Of a stretch of 64,000 nt of DNA, positions 1-11,090 are shown in pieces. The notes beneath the pieces were generated by a model. That model ran no database searches. It was given only the letters and a program-made list of their open reading frames with translations, and was not told the origin of the DNA. Every line of letters starts with the position of its first letter. Position 1 is the first letter of the stretch. The DNA is from Lolium rigidum. Its lineage: Eukaryota > Streptophyta > Magnoliopsida > Poales > Poaceae. The translations under genes were made by a program, and so were the position numbers. The stretch spans positions 155,789,962 to 155,853,961 of the forward strand of contig NC_061512.1 in NCBI RefSeq assembly GCF_022539505.1, in the 5' to 3' direction.

Positions 1-888
1 CTTAAAGCCTTCGTCGCGAAACCCCCAAGCACCGAGAGCCACGATACGGAAAACCTTATCGAGACGCCGCCGCCGCCAATCCCATCCGGGGGATTCGGAG
101 ATCACCTCCGGCACCCCGCCGGAGAGGGGAATCATCTCCCGGAGGACTCTTCACCGCCATGGTCGTCTCCGGAGTGATGAGTGAGTAGTTCACCCCTGGA
201 CTATGGGTCCATAGCAGTAGCTAGATGGTTGTCTTCTCCTCATGTGCTTCATTGTCGGATCTTGTGAGCTGCCTAACATGATCAAGATCATCTATCCGTA
301 ATTCTATATGTTGTGTTTGTCGGGATCCGATGGATAGAGAATACTATGTTATGTTGATTATCAATCTATTACCTATGTGTTGTTTATGATCTTGCATGCT
401 CCCCGTTATTAGTAGAGGCTCTGGCCAAGTTTTTGCTCTTAACTCCAAGAGGGAGTATTTATGCTCGATAGTGGGTTCATGCCTCCATTAAATCTGGGAC
501 AATGACAGAAAGTTCTAAGGTTGTGGATGTGATGTTGCCACTAGGGATAAAACATTGATGCTATGTCCGAGGATGTAGTTATTGATTACATTGCGCACCA
601 TACTTAATGCAATTGTCTGTTGTTTTACAACTTAATACTGGAAGGGGTTCGGATGATAACTCGAAGGTGGACTTTTTAGGCATAGATGCATGTTGGATAG
701 CGGTCTATGTACTTTGTCGTAATGCCCAATTAAATCTCACAATATTCATCATATCATGTATGTGCATTGTTATGCCCTCTCTATTTGTCAATTGCCCGAC
801 CGTAATTTGTTCACCCAACATGCTATTTATCTTATGGGAGAGACACCTCTAGTGAACTGTGGACCCCGGTCCATTCTTTTACATTGAA
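1..888 (+). mobile_element. Partial TGATACGTC-type LTR (forward)
   Basis: This matches the middle and distal part of the LTRs found complete at 21279-22861 and elsewhere. It enters at the TATA-like CTTAAAGCC region, runs through the GAGACGCCGCCGCCGCC leader and the GGACTATGGGTCCATAG block, and reaches GTGGACCCCGGTCCATTC just before the gap. The LTR start lies left of the window and its 3' end is lost in the gap, so it is unclear whether this is a solo LTR or half of an element. Short open frames in it recur in every LTR copy and are not genes. It resembles Sabrina/WHAM-group gypsy LTRs of grasses (from memory). Confidence 0.85.
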
Positions 889-988
889 NNNNNNNNNNNN
901 NNNNNNNNNNNNNNNNNNNNNNNNNNNNNNNNNNNNNNNNNNNNNNNNNNNNNNNNNNNNNNNNNNNNNNNNNNNNNNNNNNNNNNNN
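889..988. other. Assembly gap (100 N)
   Basis: Exactly 100 undetermined bases, the conventional size for a gap of unknown length. It falls inside an LTR, as expected for a collapsed or unresolved repeat. Confidence 0.99.
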
Positions 989-1008
989 ACGTGTATAAAG
1001 GTTGATGT

Positions 1009-1662
1009 CTAAACGAAGCTTGGTCGTTCCCCCTCCCCCGCTACAGTAGAGAGGGGCGTTTTTCTGAAACTACCGGGAGATCCACCTCACAAGTCGTCGG
1101 ATCACCGATCCCCTGCTCTCCGGCAGCCGCCGCGGCGGCGGGAGGGTGGGGGATCGTGTTCCTCGACCTGTATATAGCGTAGGGTGCTCTGGGTGGCCTG
1201 CCGGCGGCGCGGAGGAGGTGGTGGTGCGGTCGGTGTGGCGTTTTGTGGTGGAGCTTTTCATCTCCGGCGGCGGCGCTCTTCGGGGCTTCGTGGTCGAGCT
1301 TCCACCTTCCCTGGGCTCTGGGATCTACGGATCCGTCGAGCCCTTCTTCCCCTCATCGGCCATGGCGTGGCGGACTGGCCGGAGTTCGTGTAATAAGAAG
1401 GTGGAGATGCGGAGTCTTGCGATGGCGATGGTGGATCGAGGTGTAGGTTCCCAGGAGCCGGCGACCGGCGACTTCCCGTCCGCGGAGGGGCCGTGCTTGA
1501 TTCAAGCCATCAAGGAGCACGGCGGCGGCGGCGCGCCACCGGCGGCATCGAGGTCGTCATCATCAACATCGGGGTCCAGAGGGCTCGTTTGTATTTTTCT
1601 TCTGTTTCTGGACTTGTCTGTAAAACCAAGGCTTTAATATATCTCTCTTCTTCCCGCAAAAA
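1009..1662 (+). mobile_element. Retroposed sequence with poly(A) end and 12-bp target duplication
   Basis: A GC-rich block of about 650 bp ends in a short A run and is flanked by the perfect repeat AAAGGTTGATGT at 997-1008 and 1663-1674. The first A of the right copy merges with the poly(A) tail. This is the signature of LINE-type target-primed integration. The 3' end (GTTTGTATTTTTCTTCTG, then TTTAATATATCTCTC before the As) has the look of a grass LINE or transcript tail. An open frame of 163 codons (1146-1637) exists, but it is composition-driven and matches no family I know. No reverse transcriptase is present, so this is a SINE-like, deleted LINE or retrocopy insertion. The unoccupied target survives as a related copy at 2118-2139. 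Confidence 0.7.
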
Positions 1663-1674
1663 AAAGGTTGATGT

Positions 1675-2530
1675 GATGCCGGTTTTCAGTTCCATAGGCA
1701 CACGTGTGTTGTATATCTTATAGGAATTGGCCGGTCAATTACTTTAGCCACACCTGATCACTTAGATGTCACTGTCGAGCTGACCGATCAAATAGACGAT
1801 TGGCGCACACACGTTCCTTTCAAATCATATTTTAATATTATTTTTGCGTCTAGCTTAACGGTCGACTTATTTACCGATTTTTCGACCGTTGAAACCAGAC
1901 GACTTATCATTGCAAATTATTTAACTAACCATCTTGTTCAAATTTTGATGGAAGCTATATATTCTCTTACTTTAGTTACACCCTTCAAGCTATCGGGGCA
2001 GCTGTACTAGTTGCACACAAGCACACTGTTTTCCACCATTATGTTTTGATATATTCTTGGTGATCAACTCCATTACTAAATTCTCAAGTTATCATATCGG
2101 ATGAGTTCTAAATTTATGTGTATAAAGGTTGATGTGATGGTTAAACTAAGACGATAGCTTGAATATATCTTTTGTTTGTTTAGCCGGTTCTCAGTTCCAT
2201 AGGCACATGTGTTTTATATCTTATAGGAGAAGATTAGTGGCTTATATATACTATCATAAAAAGTGGCCAGTACAAAATATCATTATGATTCAATATTGTT
2301 CTTCGTGACTAATCTTAACGGGCAACTCCATTGCTATTTTTTCGTGTTATTATTTAAAGTGAGTTTTAAATTTGCATGGATAGAGATTGTTGTGACGATG
2401 AAACTAAGTCGATAGCTTGAACACATCTTTTGGTTGTTTAGCTTTTTTTTTTGCATAGGCAAATGGTTTCTATCTTATAAGACAAGATTATTGGTCGTTA
2501 TATACTATCATAAAATTTGCACGTACAAGA
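1675..2530 (+). repeat. Degenerate local direct repeats
   Basis: Three diverged versions of one sequence lie here. The first begins at 991-1008, is interrupted by the retroposed insert, and resumes at 1675. The second is about 2110-2300 and the third about 2360-2530. Shared landmarks are AGGTTGATGTGATG or its variant, AAACTAAGxCGATAGCTTGAA, CAGTTCCATAGGCACA, ATCTTATAGGA and TATACTATCATAAAA. Spacing between the second and third versions is about 260 bp. The parent sequence is not recognised. Confidence 0.55.
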
Positions 2531-4879
2531 TGTCATACTAATCTAAACCATCCATCCATTTATCAGTTGTACTCCTCTAAATTCATCTTAGATGTATATT
2601 TAGATCTTCTCTTTTATTTTCCTTTTGTCTAAAATCACCTACACTCACACCCTCCTCTCTTCCTTGATATCTGAATTGCCCTTGTTTTGTCGATGTGCCT
2701 CACTCCTTCCTCTCTCAGTGTATCCCTCCTCCCTATTGTTCCCTCTCTCTCTCCCTTCACCGGTTGTGCCAAGTGGCATTGATTGTCTAGAGTTGCATGT
2801 TTCTGCCCAATGTGGTTGGTCGAGCCGTAGAGGTAACCGTTGGCATTGCCATCAATATTGTGACGGTGTTGCTTGTAATTCCAGGGTAACAATGACTATC
2901 ATCTTATATACTACGGTTTTTTCCTTGAGTTTTGGTGTTTTGTGTTTGCTTTGTGTGTACGTATGCTAATGAAATAGAGTGATCACGACTCGGTAGAACA
3001 AGCTACACACTATATTTTATAATAGGCTCACGTCTTCTTTCCCTATGTCATGGGGAAAATACCATCACAGCATGTACATAATGTGGTATATTATGCATTG
3101 TCAACATTAAGTAATGAAGGGCATATTTGCCAAATTTTCACTTTGATATGATGTATCAGATGCAGCCGCTACAGGGATACTCACTTCTCTAAGTTTAGTT
3201 ATAAATGAGTTTTTTTGTTTCTCTTGATCCACTCGCCCATTTAAATATTATTATTTTAGAAGTAAGTGTAGTTATAACTATGTTGTAGATAAAGTCAGTA
3301 ACTCACTCTTTTGTCCCTCCTTGTCATTTGGAGTTGACATTTAAATAGCTTATACTAATAGTAGTATCTTCATGTATTAAACTGACTCTTTGTGTGACTA
3401 GTTATTATTCAATGAGATGGTGTACGATGACCAACTCTTTTTTGAATGTTAGTGAAGATTTAACTTTATTTCATCTTTCCATTTTGTCTCACACACAACA
3501 GTGGCTAGCATACAGGATGAATTAAGAGTGGGCTTTTGTACAGTCATGTAGGAAAGAGAATAAAATTAACCTTCAATGAAAATCATATTAAGAGTAATCA
3601 TATATTTTTACGTTGTCTTATAATAGTTAATTTGTTGCGAGGAATCTATTTTAGGTTTGTTTGGAGCAATTTACTGTCAAACAAATGAAGAGAACACGAC
3701 TAGCACGGCCTAATGCTATTTATCCTTCTCTTTCTAGTATATATTATTTTAAAGTCCAAATCTTAGTAAAGCTTGACACTACTTAACATCCAATAGTCCG
3801 AAATTCATTAGAACTCTGAATTGGAGATACTTATAATTTATCTTGACCGATGAGGTGTTGTTAACAAAAATCTCAGATTTTCCATCCTTCTCATTCCTCA
3901 AAAAGTCAAACTTTCAAACATTCAGGGTCATGTGAAAATTTGATATTCATAATTTTGGGGTATTATAACATAGGCTTTTGTCTCTGTGTGCTACCAATTT
4001 ATCACACCGAATGAGTGCTTCTTCCAAACAACAAATCTGCTGACGGGGAAATACCACCACGCTTCTCATGGGCATGATCCTTCACAAGCATCAATTGACC
4101 AGATGCATGGGTGTTGGCAGCCTCACCTTTGACTCTTGATGCATCATCTTTGCTTGCATGATGGATCTGGTTAGGTAGGGTGTTTTGGTCTTCGCTAAGG
4201 CATGTGCTTAGTGTCGATAGATCTTCTAGAGTGACTCCAAAAGGATAGTGGTTTGTGTCTTTCTCATCGCTATAAACCTTCTCTGGTGTAGGCTACCAAC
4301 CCGTACTACCCTCTTTGCCTTGTTTGAACAAACGAATGTTCTCCTTTCCCATGTAGGCCTCCAACGAGGGCACCTATATGAGGACTCCTTTTTCTACCGA
4401 CTGGAGGGTAAGTTTATCATCTACAAGTTATGGCCTCCCTCGTTGAGCCCCCATGTATCCTTCCTCGGTTGCTAGCAAATCTTTATTATGTGTTCTCTGA
4501 ACTCTCTTCCATTTTGAGTTGTTATCTAACATATGGGTTGTAGCAGAGTTGTGGTAGAAATGGAAGCATCTTTGATTGGTACAACTTTCGTCTTGGTGAG
4601 TTCACTTGGTGTAGAGGTTTTAGTAGGGCCGGGTTGTGAAGTCCAAGGTGATCTTGACTACATCATTGCTAGGGGGAGGGTTATCTTAGACATACATATT
4701 ACCGACTTTCTGGATACATGAGCGATGATGGAGCAATTGAGTGTTGAAGATGGTTTTCCTGGAGGTCGTTTGGGGCATGTGCTAAGGGAGGTCAATTGAG
4801 TGGTGGTGTCAAAGCTTCCCTCTAATGGTGGAAGAAACTAACATCTTGGGTCGCCGACATGGATTGGTTGTTGATACAT
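2531..4879. other. Unassigned AT-rich intergenic sequence
   Basis: No gene or bounded element could be supported. Open frames are short and lack family resemblance. On the minus strand around 4020-4480 there are stretches that look like eroded coding sequence with several stops, too decayed to classify. Confidence 0.5.
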
Positions 4880-5955
4880 GTAAAATGTATATCCATGAAG
4901 TTGTGTATGTGATATGATATAGGCATGATATGTGAGGTTGTATTAGTTGTTTTATATTGGTTTATGGGGATTTGTGTGCACCAAAGTCCCTTTTCATTGG
5001 TTTTTAAGTCAACAATACAATGGTTTGCATTTTTTAGTTTCAGAGTCCTTGCAGACATCAAATTGAGCTGGATTTTCTTGAGCATCAGTTTTTTGGAGAA
5101 ATATCACAAGATGAGAAGGAGGGGAGCTGGAGTTGCCTGCTTAGGAGAAAGCAGGTCCACGATGTGCCCCCCCCCCATGGTCGAGCCATGGAGCCCATCC
5201 TGGGGCCTAACACTCCCTTTTGCTTCATTTCGGCGCCATCCGATGAATTTTACCCTAAAACCATCTATAAATATGACCTCGTCGGAAAGTATCAAGGAGG
5301 AGGACACACACACACACATAAATACACAAAATAGAGAAGTCACACGAATATTGGGAGGGGAATCTGTCGGAGTTGCCCCCGTTGGTGGTTGCTCTTCCAC
5401 CTATATCAACAATCACCGCTACCACCATGATGAAGAGGGAGTAGTCCACTCATGGACTATGGATTTGTGGAACTCTCCCTGTGTTCTTCACTAATTAGTA
5501 TCACATGAGCTTACTATCATGATTGTGATCATCCATGTAATATTTTGATGGTGGATCTTTTTATGAGATGTAATGAAGTATTTTATGTTTGATGTATGAG
5601 TAGATGCATATGTCACCCCGTTCATGTATCATATGTTCTAATAAAACTTGTATGAAAGAACCCGAGAGAAGGATCTGTGTGTTATTTGGAGTAACTTGAT
5701 ACTATCCATGTGAAAGTGACACAAATCTATGTGCTAGTAAGGTGTTTTTACCTTCCACCTGGGTATCTCATCGGGTAAAAAAGATTATTTGTGTTGTTGT
5801 TCATCTAGTGATAGTAGGTGACCTTTTTTACAATATGGCATAATTTTAATCCACTTCATGTCAAAGTTCTTAAGGGAATATTATGTTTAGTGTTAAACTT
5901 GATTTAAGAAAAAATTACTTTCCAAAGGGAGTATTAGTGAGATGTCTTGCATGAT
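4880..5955 (+). mobile_element. Decayed LTR-like sequence with TATA box
   Basis: The arrangement copies the LTRs elsewhere in this window at low similarity. An AT-rich start is followed by a short GC-richer block, a TATA box (TATAAATAT at 5266-5274), a leader, and then CACCATGATGAAGAGGGAGTAGTCCA with TGGACTATGG, comparable to the GGACTATGGGTCCATAG block of the intact LTRs. After that comes a long AT-rich tail. A CA microsatellite (about 5304-5318) and a poly-C run (about 5169-5177) are inside. Ends and duplications cannot be placed. This is inferred as an old, eroded LTR of a related lineage. Confidence 0.4.
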
Positions 5956-7544
5956 TGATGGCGTGTAACTCACACGTTCGTTGGGAACCCCAAGAGGAAG
6001 GTATGATGCGCACAGCAGCAAGTTTTCCCTCAGAAAGAAACCAAGGTTTATCGAACCAGGAGGAGCCAAGAAGCACGTTGAAGGTTGATGGCGGCGGGAT
6101 GTAGTGCGGCGCAACACCGCAGATTCCGGCGCCAACGTGGAACCTGCACAACAACCAAAGTACTTTGCCCCAACGAAACAGTGAGGTTGTCAATCTCACC
6201 GGCTTGCTGTAACAAAGGATTAGATGTATAGTGTGGATGATGATTGTTTGCAGAAAACAGTAGAACAAGTATTGCAGATTGTATTCAGTATAAAAGAATG
6301 GACCGGGGTCCACAGTTCACTAGAGGTGTCTCTCCCATAAGATAAATAGCATGTTGGGTGAACAAATTACAGTCGGGCAATTGACAAATAGAGAGGGCAT
6401 AACAATGCACATACATGACATGATGAATATAGTGAGATTTAATTGGGCATTACGACAAAGTACATAGACCGCTATCCAAGCATGCATCTATGCCTAAAAG
6501 TCCACCTTCAGGTTATCATCCGAACCCCTTCCAAGTATTAAGTTGCAAAACAACAGACAATTGCATTAAGTATGGTGCGTAATGTAATCAATAACTACAT
6601 CCTCGGACATAGCATCAATGTTTTATCCCTAGTGGAAACAGCACATCCACAACCTTAGAACTTTATGTCACACGTCCCGCATTTAATGGAGGCATGAACC
6701 CACTATCGAGCATAAATACTCCCTCTTGGAGTTAAGAGCAAAAACTTGGCCAAGAGCCTCTACTAATAACGGAGAGCATGCAAGATCATAAACAACACAT
6801 AGGTAATAGATTGATAATCAACATAACATAGTATTCTCTATCCATCGGATCCCAACAAACACAACATGAAGGATTACAAATAGATGATCTTGATCATGAT
6901 AGGCAGCTCACAAGATCTAACATGATAGCACAATGGGGAGAAGACGACCATCTAGCTACTGCTATGGACCCATAGTCCAGGGGTGAACTACTCACTCATC
7001 ACTCCGGGAGGCGACCATGGCGGTGAAGAGTCCTCCGGGAGATGATTCCTCTCCGGCAGGTGCCGGAGGTGATCTCCGAATCCCCCGAGATGGGATTGGC
7101 GGCGGCGGCGTCTCCGGAAGGTTTTCCGTATTGTGGCTCTCGATCGGGGGTTTCGCGACGAAGACTATATGTAGGCGGAAGGGCAAGTCAGGGGGCCACA
7201 CGAGGGGCCCACACGCTAGGGCCGCGCGGCCAGCACCTGGGCCGCGCCGCCCTAGTTTCTGGCCACCTCGTGGCTCCACATCGTAAGTCCTCCGGTCTTC
7301 TGGAAGCTTCGTGGAAAAATAGGCCCCCGGGCGTTGATTTCGTCCAATTCCGAGAATATTTCCTTACTAGGATTTCTGAAACCAAAAACAGCAGAAAACA
7401 AAGAATCAGGCGCTTCGGCATCTCGTTAATAGGTTAGTGCCGGAAAATGCATAAATACGACATAAAGTATGCATAAAACATGTAGATATCATCAATAATG
7501 TGGCATGGAACATAAGAAATTATCGATACGTCTGAAACGTATCG
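5956..7544 (-). repeat. Element D 3' LTR
   Basis: Reverse copy of the TGATACGTC-type LTR, about 1.59 kb. On the plus strand it begins TGATGGCGTGTAACTCACACG, which is the LTR end, and finishes GATACGTCTGAAACGTATCG, which is the LTR start. The first LTR base beside the polypurine tract reads C instead of the usual T. Confidence 0.9.
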
Positions 7545-7560
7545 GCATCCCCAAGCTTAG
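7545..7560 (-). other. Polypurine tract of element D
   Basis: The minus strand reads CTAAGCTTGGGGATGC immediately before the 3' LTR. This is the plus-strand priming site for LTR replication. The same motif recurs twice more inside the element, near 9432-9451 and 9494-9510. Confidence 0.75.
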
Positions 7561-10144
7561 TTCCTGCTCGTCCCGAGCGGTAAACGATAACAAAGATAAT
7601 TTCCGGAGTGACATGCCATCATAACCTTGATCATACTATTGTAAGCATATGTAATGAATGCAGCGATCAAAACAATGGTAATGACATGAGTAAACAAATG
7701 AATCATAAAGCAAAGACTTTTCATGAATAGTACTTTCAAGACAAGCATCAATAAGTCTTGCATAAGAGTTAACTCATAAAGCAATAAATCAAAGTAAAGG
7801 TATTGAAGCAACACAAAGGAAGATTGAAGTTTCAGCGGTTTCTTTCAACTTATAACATGTATATCTCATGGATATTGTCAATGTAAAGTAATATAACAAG
7901 TGCAATATGCAAGTATGTAGGAATCAATGCACATTTCACACAAGTGTTTGCTTCTTGAGGTGGAGAGAGATAGGTGAACTGAATCAACATAAAAGTAAAA
8001 GAAAGGCCCTTCGCAGAGGGAAGCATTGATTGCTATATTTGTGCTAGATATTTGGTTTTGAAAACAAGAAACAATTTTGTCAACGGTAGTAATAAAGCAT
8101 ATGTATCATGTAAATTATATCTTACAAGTTGCAAGTCTCATGCATAGTATACTAATAGTGCCCGCACCTTGTCCTAATTAGCTCGGATTACCGGGATTAT
8201 CATCGCAATACACATGTTTTAACCAAGTGTCACAAAGGGGCACCTCTATGCCGCCTGTACAAAGGTCTAAGGAGAAAGTTCGCATTGGATTTCTCGCTTT
8301 TGATTATTCTCAACTTAGACATCCATACCGGGACAACATAGACAACGTGATAATGGACTCCTCTTTAATGCATAAGCAATTAGCAACAATTAATGTTCTC
8401 ATATGAGATTGAGGATATTTGTCCAAAACCGAAACTTCCACCATGGATCATGGCTTTAGTTAGCGGCCCAATGTTCTTCTCTAACATTATGCATGCTCTA
8501 ACCATTAAATGAGTGGTAAATCTCCCTTACTTCAGACAAGACGGACATGCATAGCAACTCACATGATATTCAACAAAGAGTAGTTGATGGCGTCCCCAGG
8601 AACATGGTTATCGCACAACAAGCAACTTAATAAGAGATAAAGTGCATAAGTACATATTCAATACCACAATAGTTTTTAGGCTATTTGTCCCATGAGCTAT
8701 ATATTGCAAAGGTAAAGAATGGAAGTTTTAAAGGTAGTACTCAAGCAATTTACTTTGGAATGGCGGAGAAATACCATGTAGTAGGTAGGTATGGTGGACA
8801 CAAATGGCATAGTGGTTGGCTCAAGGATTTTGGATGCATGAGAAGTATTCCCTCTCGATACAAGGTTTAGGCTAGCAAGGTTATTTGAAACAAATACAGG
8901 GATGAACCGGTGCAGCAAAACTCACATAAAAGACATATTGTAAACATTATAAGATTCTACACCGTCTTCCTTGTTGTTCAAACTCAATACTAGAAATTAT
9001 CTAGACTTTAGAGAGACCAATTATGCAAACCAAATTTTAGCAAGCTCTATGTATTTCTTCATTAATAGGTGCAAAGTATATGATGCAAGAGCTTAAACAT
9101 GAGCACAACAATTGCCAAGTATCAAATTATTCAATACATTTTAGAATTACTACATGTAGCATTTCCGATTCCAACCATATAACAATTTAACGAAGAAGAT
9201 TCAACCTTCGCCATGAATACTATGAGTAAAGCCTAAGGACATATTTGTCCATATGCAACAGCGGAGCGTGTCTCTCTCCCACACAATGAATGCTAGGATC
9301 CATTTTATTCAAACAAAAACAAAAAATAAAAATAAACCGACGCTCCAAGCAAAGCACATAAGATGTGATGGAATAAAAATATAGTTTCAGAGGAGGAACC
9401 TGATAGTGTTGTCGATGAAGAAGGGGATGCCTTGGGCATCCCCAAGCTTAGACGCTTGAGTCTTCTTAAAATATGCAGAGGTGAACCATCGGGGCATCCC
9501 CAAGCTTAGAGCTTTCACTCTTCTTGATCATATTGTATCATCTCCCTCTCTTGATCCTTGAAAACTTCCTCCACACCAAACTCAAAACAACTCATTAGAG
9601 GGTTAGTGCACAATCAAATTTTACATGTTCAGAGGTGACATAATCATTCTTAACACTTCTGGACATTGCACAAAGCTACTGAAAGTCAATGGAATAGAAA
9701 AATCCATCAAGCATATCAAAACAGGCAATGCGAAATAAAAGGCAGAATCTATCAAAACAGAACAGTTCGTAAAGACGAATTTTAAATTGGCACCAGACTT
9801 GCTCAGATGAAAATGCTCAAATTGAATGAAAGTTGCGTACATATCCGAGGATCACTCACGTAAATTGGCATAATTTTCTCGAGTTACCTACAGAGAATTA
9901 GGCCCAGATTCGTGACAGCAAAGAAATCTGTTTCTGCGCAGTGTAATCCAAATCTAGTATGAACCTTACTATCAACGACTTTACTTGGAACAACAATGCA
10001 CAAAACTAAGATAAGGAGAGGTTGCTACAGTAGTAACAACTTCTAATACTCAAATATAAAATAAAAGTACTGTAGTAAAAACATGGGTTGTCTCCCATAA
10101 GCTCTTTTCTTTAATGCCTTTCAGCTAGGCGCAGAAAGTGTGAA

Positions 10145-10773
10145 TCAAGTGTTATCAAGAGATGATGCATCGACAACGGGGTTTGGAGTTTTCTCAACTA
10201 TGCATTGTATCTTATCTATGTAAGTTTCAGAGGCTCCCTTTTCATTAGTCTTAGGCTTGCTATTTTCATCAAACAAATTTTCGGGAACAAGCCAAGCATA
10301 ATTATTTTCTAGTGCCTCGCACATTCCTAAGAGTTTGCACGGTATTGAGGTTTTAATATCCCCCTCGTATACTTTTGTCTATCTTTTTCCATTTTTTCAA
10401 GGGTACTGGCAAAATTGGTATAAGAGCCTAGCATATTATATTTAGTGAAGACTTTTCTAGCTTCTCTTGCTATTCCTCCAAATTCTTTAAGAATGGTTTC
10501 TAATACAAAATCTTTCTTTTCCCCTTCTTCCATATCACCGAGTGTGAGAAACATGTGTTGGATTATAGGATTAAGATTAACAAATTTAGTTTCCAACATG
10601 TGAACTAAAGAAGCAACAACAATTTCATAAGTAGGAGCAAGTTCTACCAAGTGTCTATCTTCAAAATCTTTAGTGGTACTAACATGAGTGAAAAATTCTT
10701 CTATATTATCTCTTCCAATTATAGACCCTTGTCCCACAGGTATATCTTTTACAGTAAAATTAAAAGGAAACAT
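10145..10773 (-). pseudogene. Gag-like protein of element D, frameshifted
   Basis: The frame starts with MFPFNFTVKDIPVG at 10773 and closely follows the intact 214-codon homologue at 28903-29547 (element B). Near 10345 a single-base shift moves it out of frame and brings a stop at 10327-10329. In the neighbouring frame the homology continues (IPCKLLGM, later NYAWLVPENLFDE) to the expected end DNT-stop at 10145-10147. It is read as the nucleocapsid-type protein of a non-autonomous element. I see no zinc knuckle and cannot assign a standard gag domain, so the role rests on its position just after the primer-binding site. Confidence 0.7.
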
Positions 10774-10974
10774 GTTGAAATAAGTAAAGAAAATGCAAGT
10801 AACTAATTTTTTTGTGTGTTTTTGATATAGGGTGCAAGACAGTAAATAAAGTAAAGCTAGCAACTAATTTTTTTGTGTTTTGATATAATGCAGCAAACAA
10901 GAAAGTAAATAAAGCAAGACAAAAACAAAGTAAATAGATTGGATTGTGGAGACTCCCCTTGCAGCGTGTCTTGA

Positions 10975-11079
10975 TCTCCCTGACAACGGCGCGAAATTTA
11001 TTCTGTCGGCGTGTAGTTGACGTGGAAGTTAGAAATCTTTGTGGAGTAACTTTTCTTCAGCTCCCGAGCAACGGCGCCA
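10975..11079 (-). other. Leader of element D with two primer-binding-site-like copies
   Basis: Next to the 5' LTR the minus strand reads TGGCGCCGTTGCTCGGGAG (11061-11079), matching the 3' end of tRNA-Asp apart from the CT. About 70 bp further in lies a second, damaged copy, GCGCCGTTGTCAGGGAGA (10975-10992), which continues into ATCAAGACACGCTGCAAGG as in elements A and B. The leader therefore looks duplicated or spliced together from two elements. Confidence 0.65.
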
Positions 11080-11090
11080 GAAATTTAGCT

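Noticed and set aside
4020..4480. Possible decayed coding sequence on the minus strand
   Set aside because: Several stops and no recognisable motif; not strong enough to list as a pseudogene.
5304..5318. CA repeat as a possible regulatory element
   Set aside because: Ordinary short microsatellite inside a decayed LTR.
6992..7437. Overlapping open frames in the GC-rich part of every TGATACGTC-type LTR (also near 12121, 21488, 25748, 30814, 32712)
   Set aside because: They recur at the same LTR position on both strands and differ by frameshifts between copies; they are composition effects of the LTR leader, not genes.
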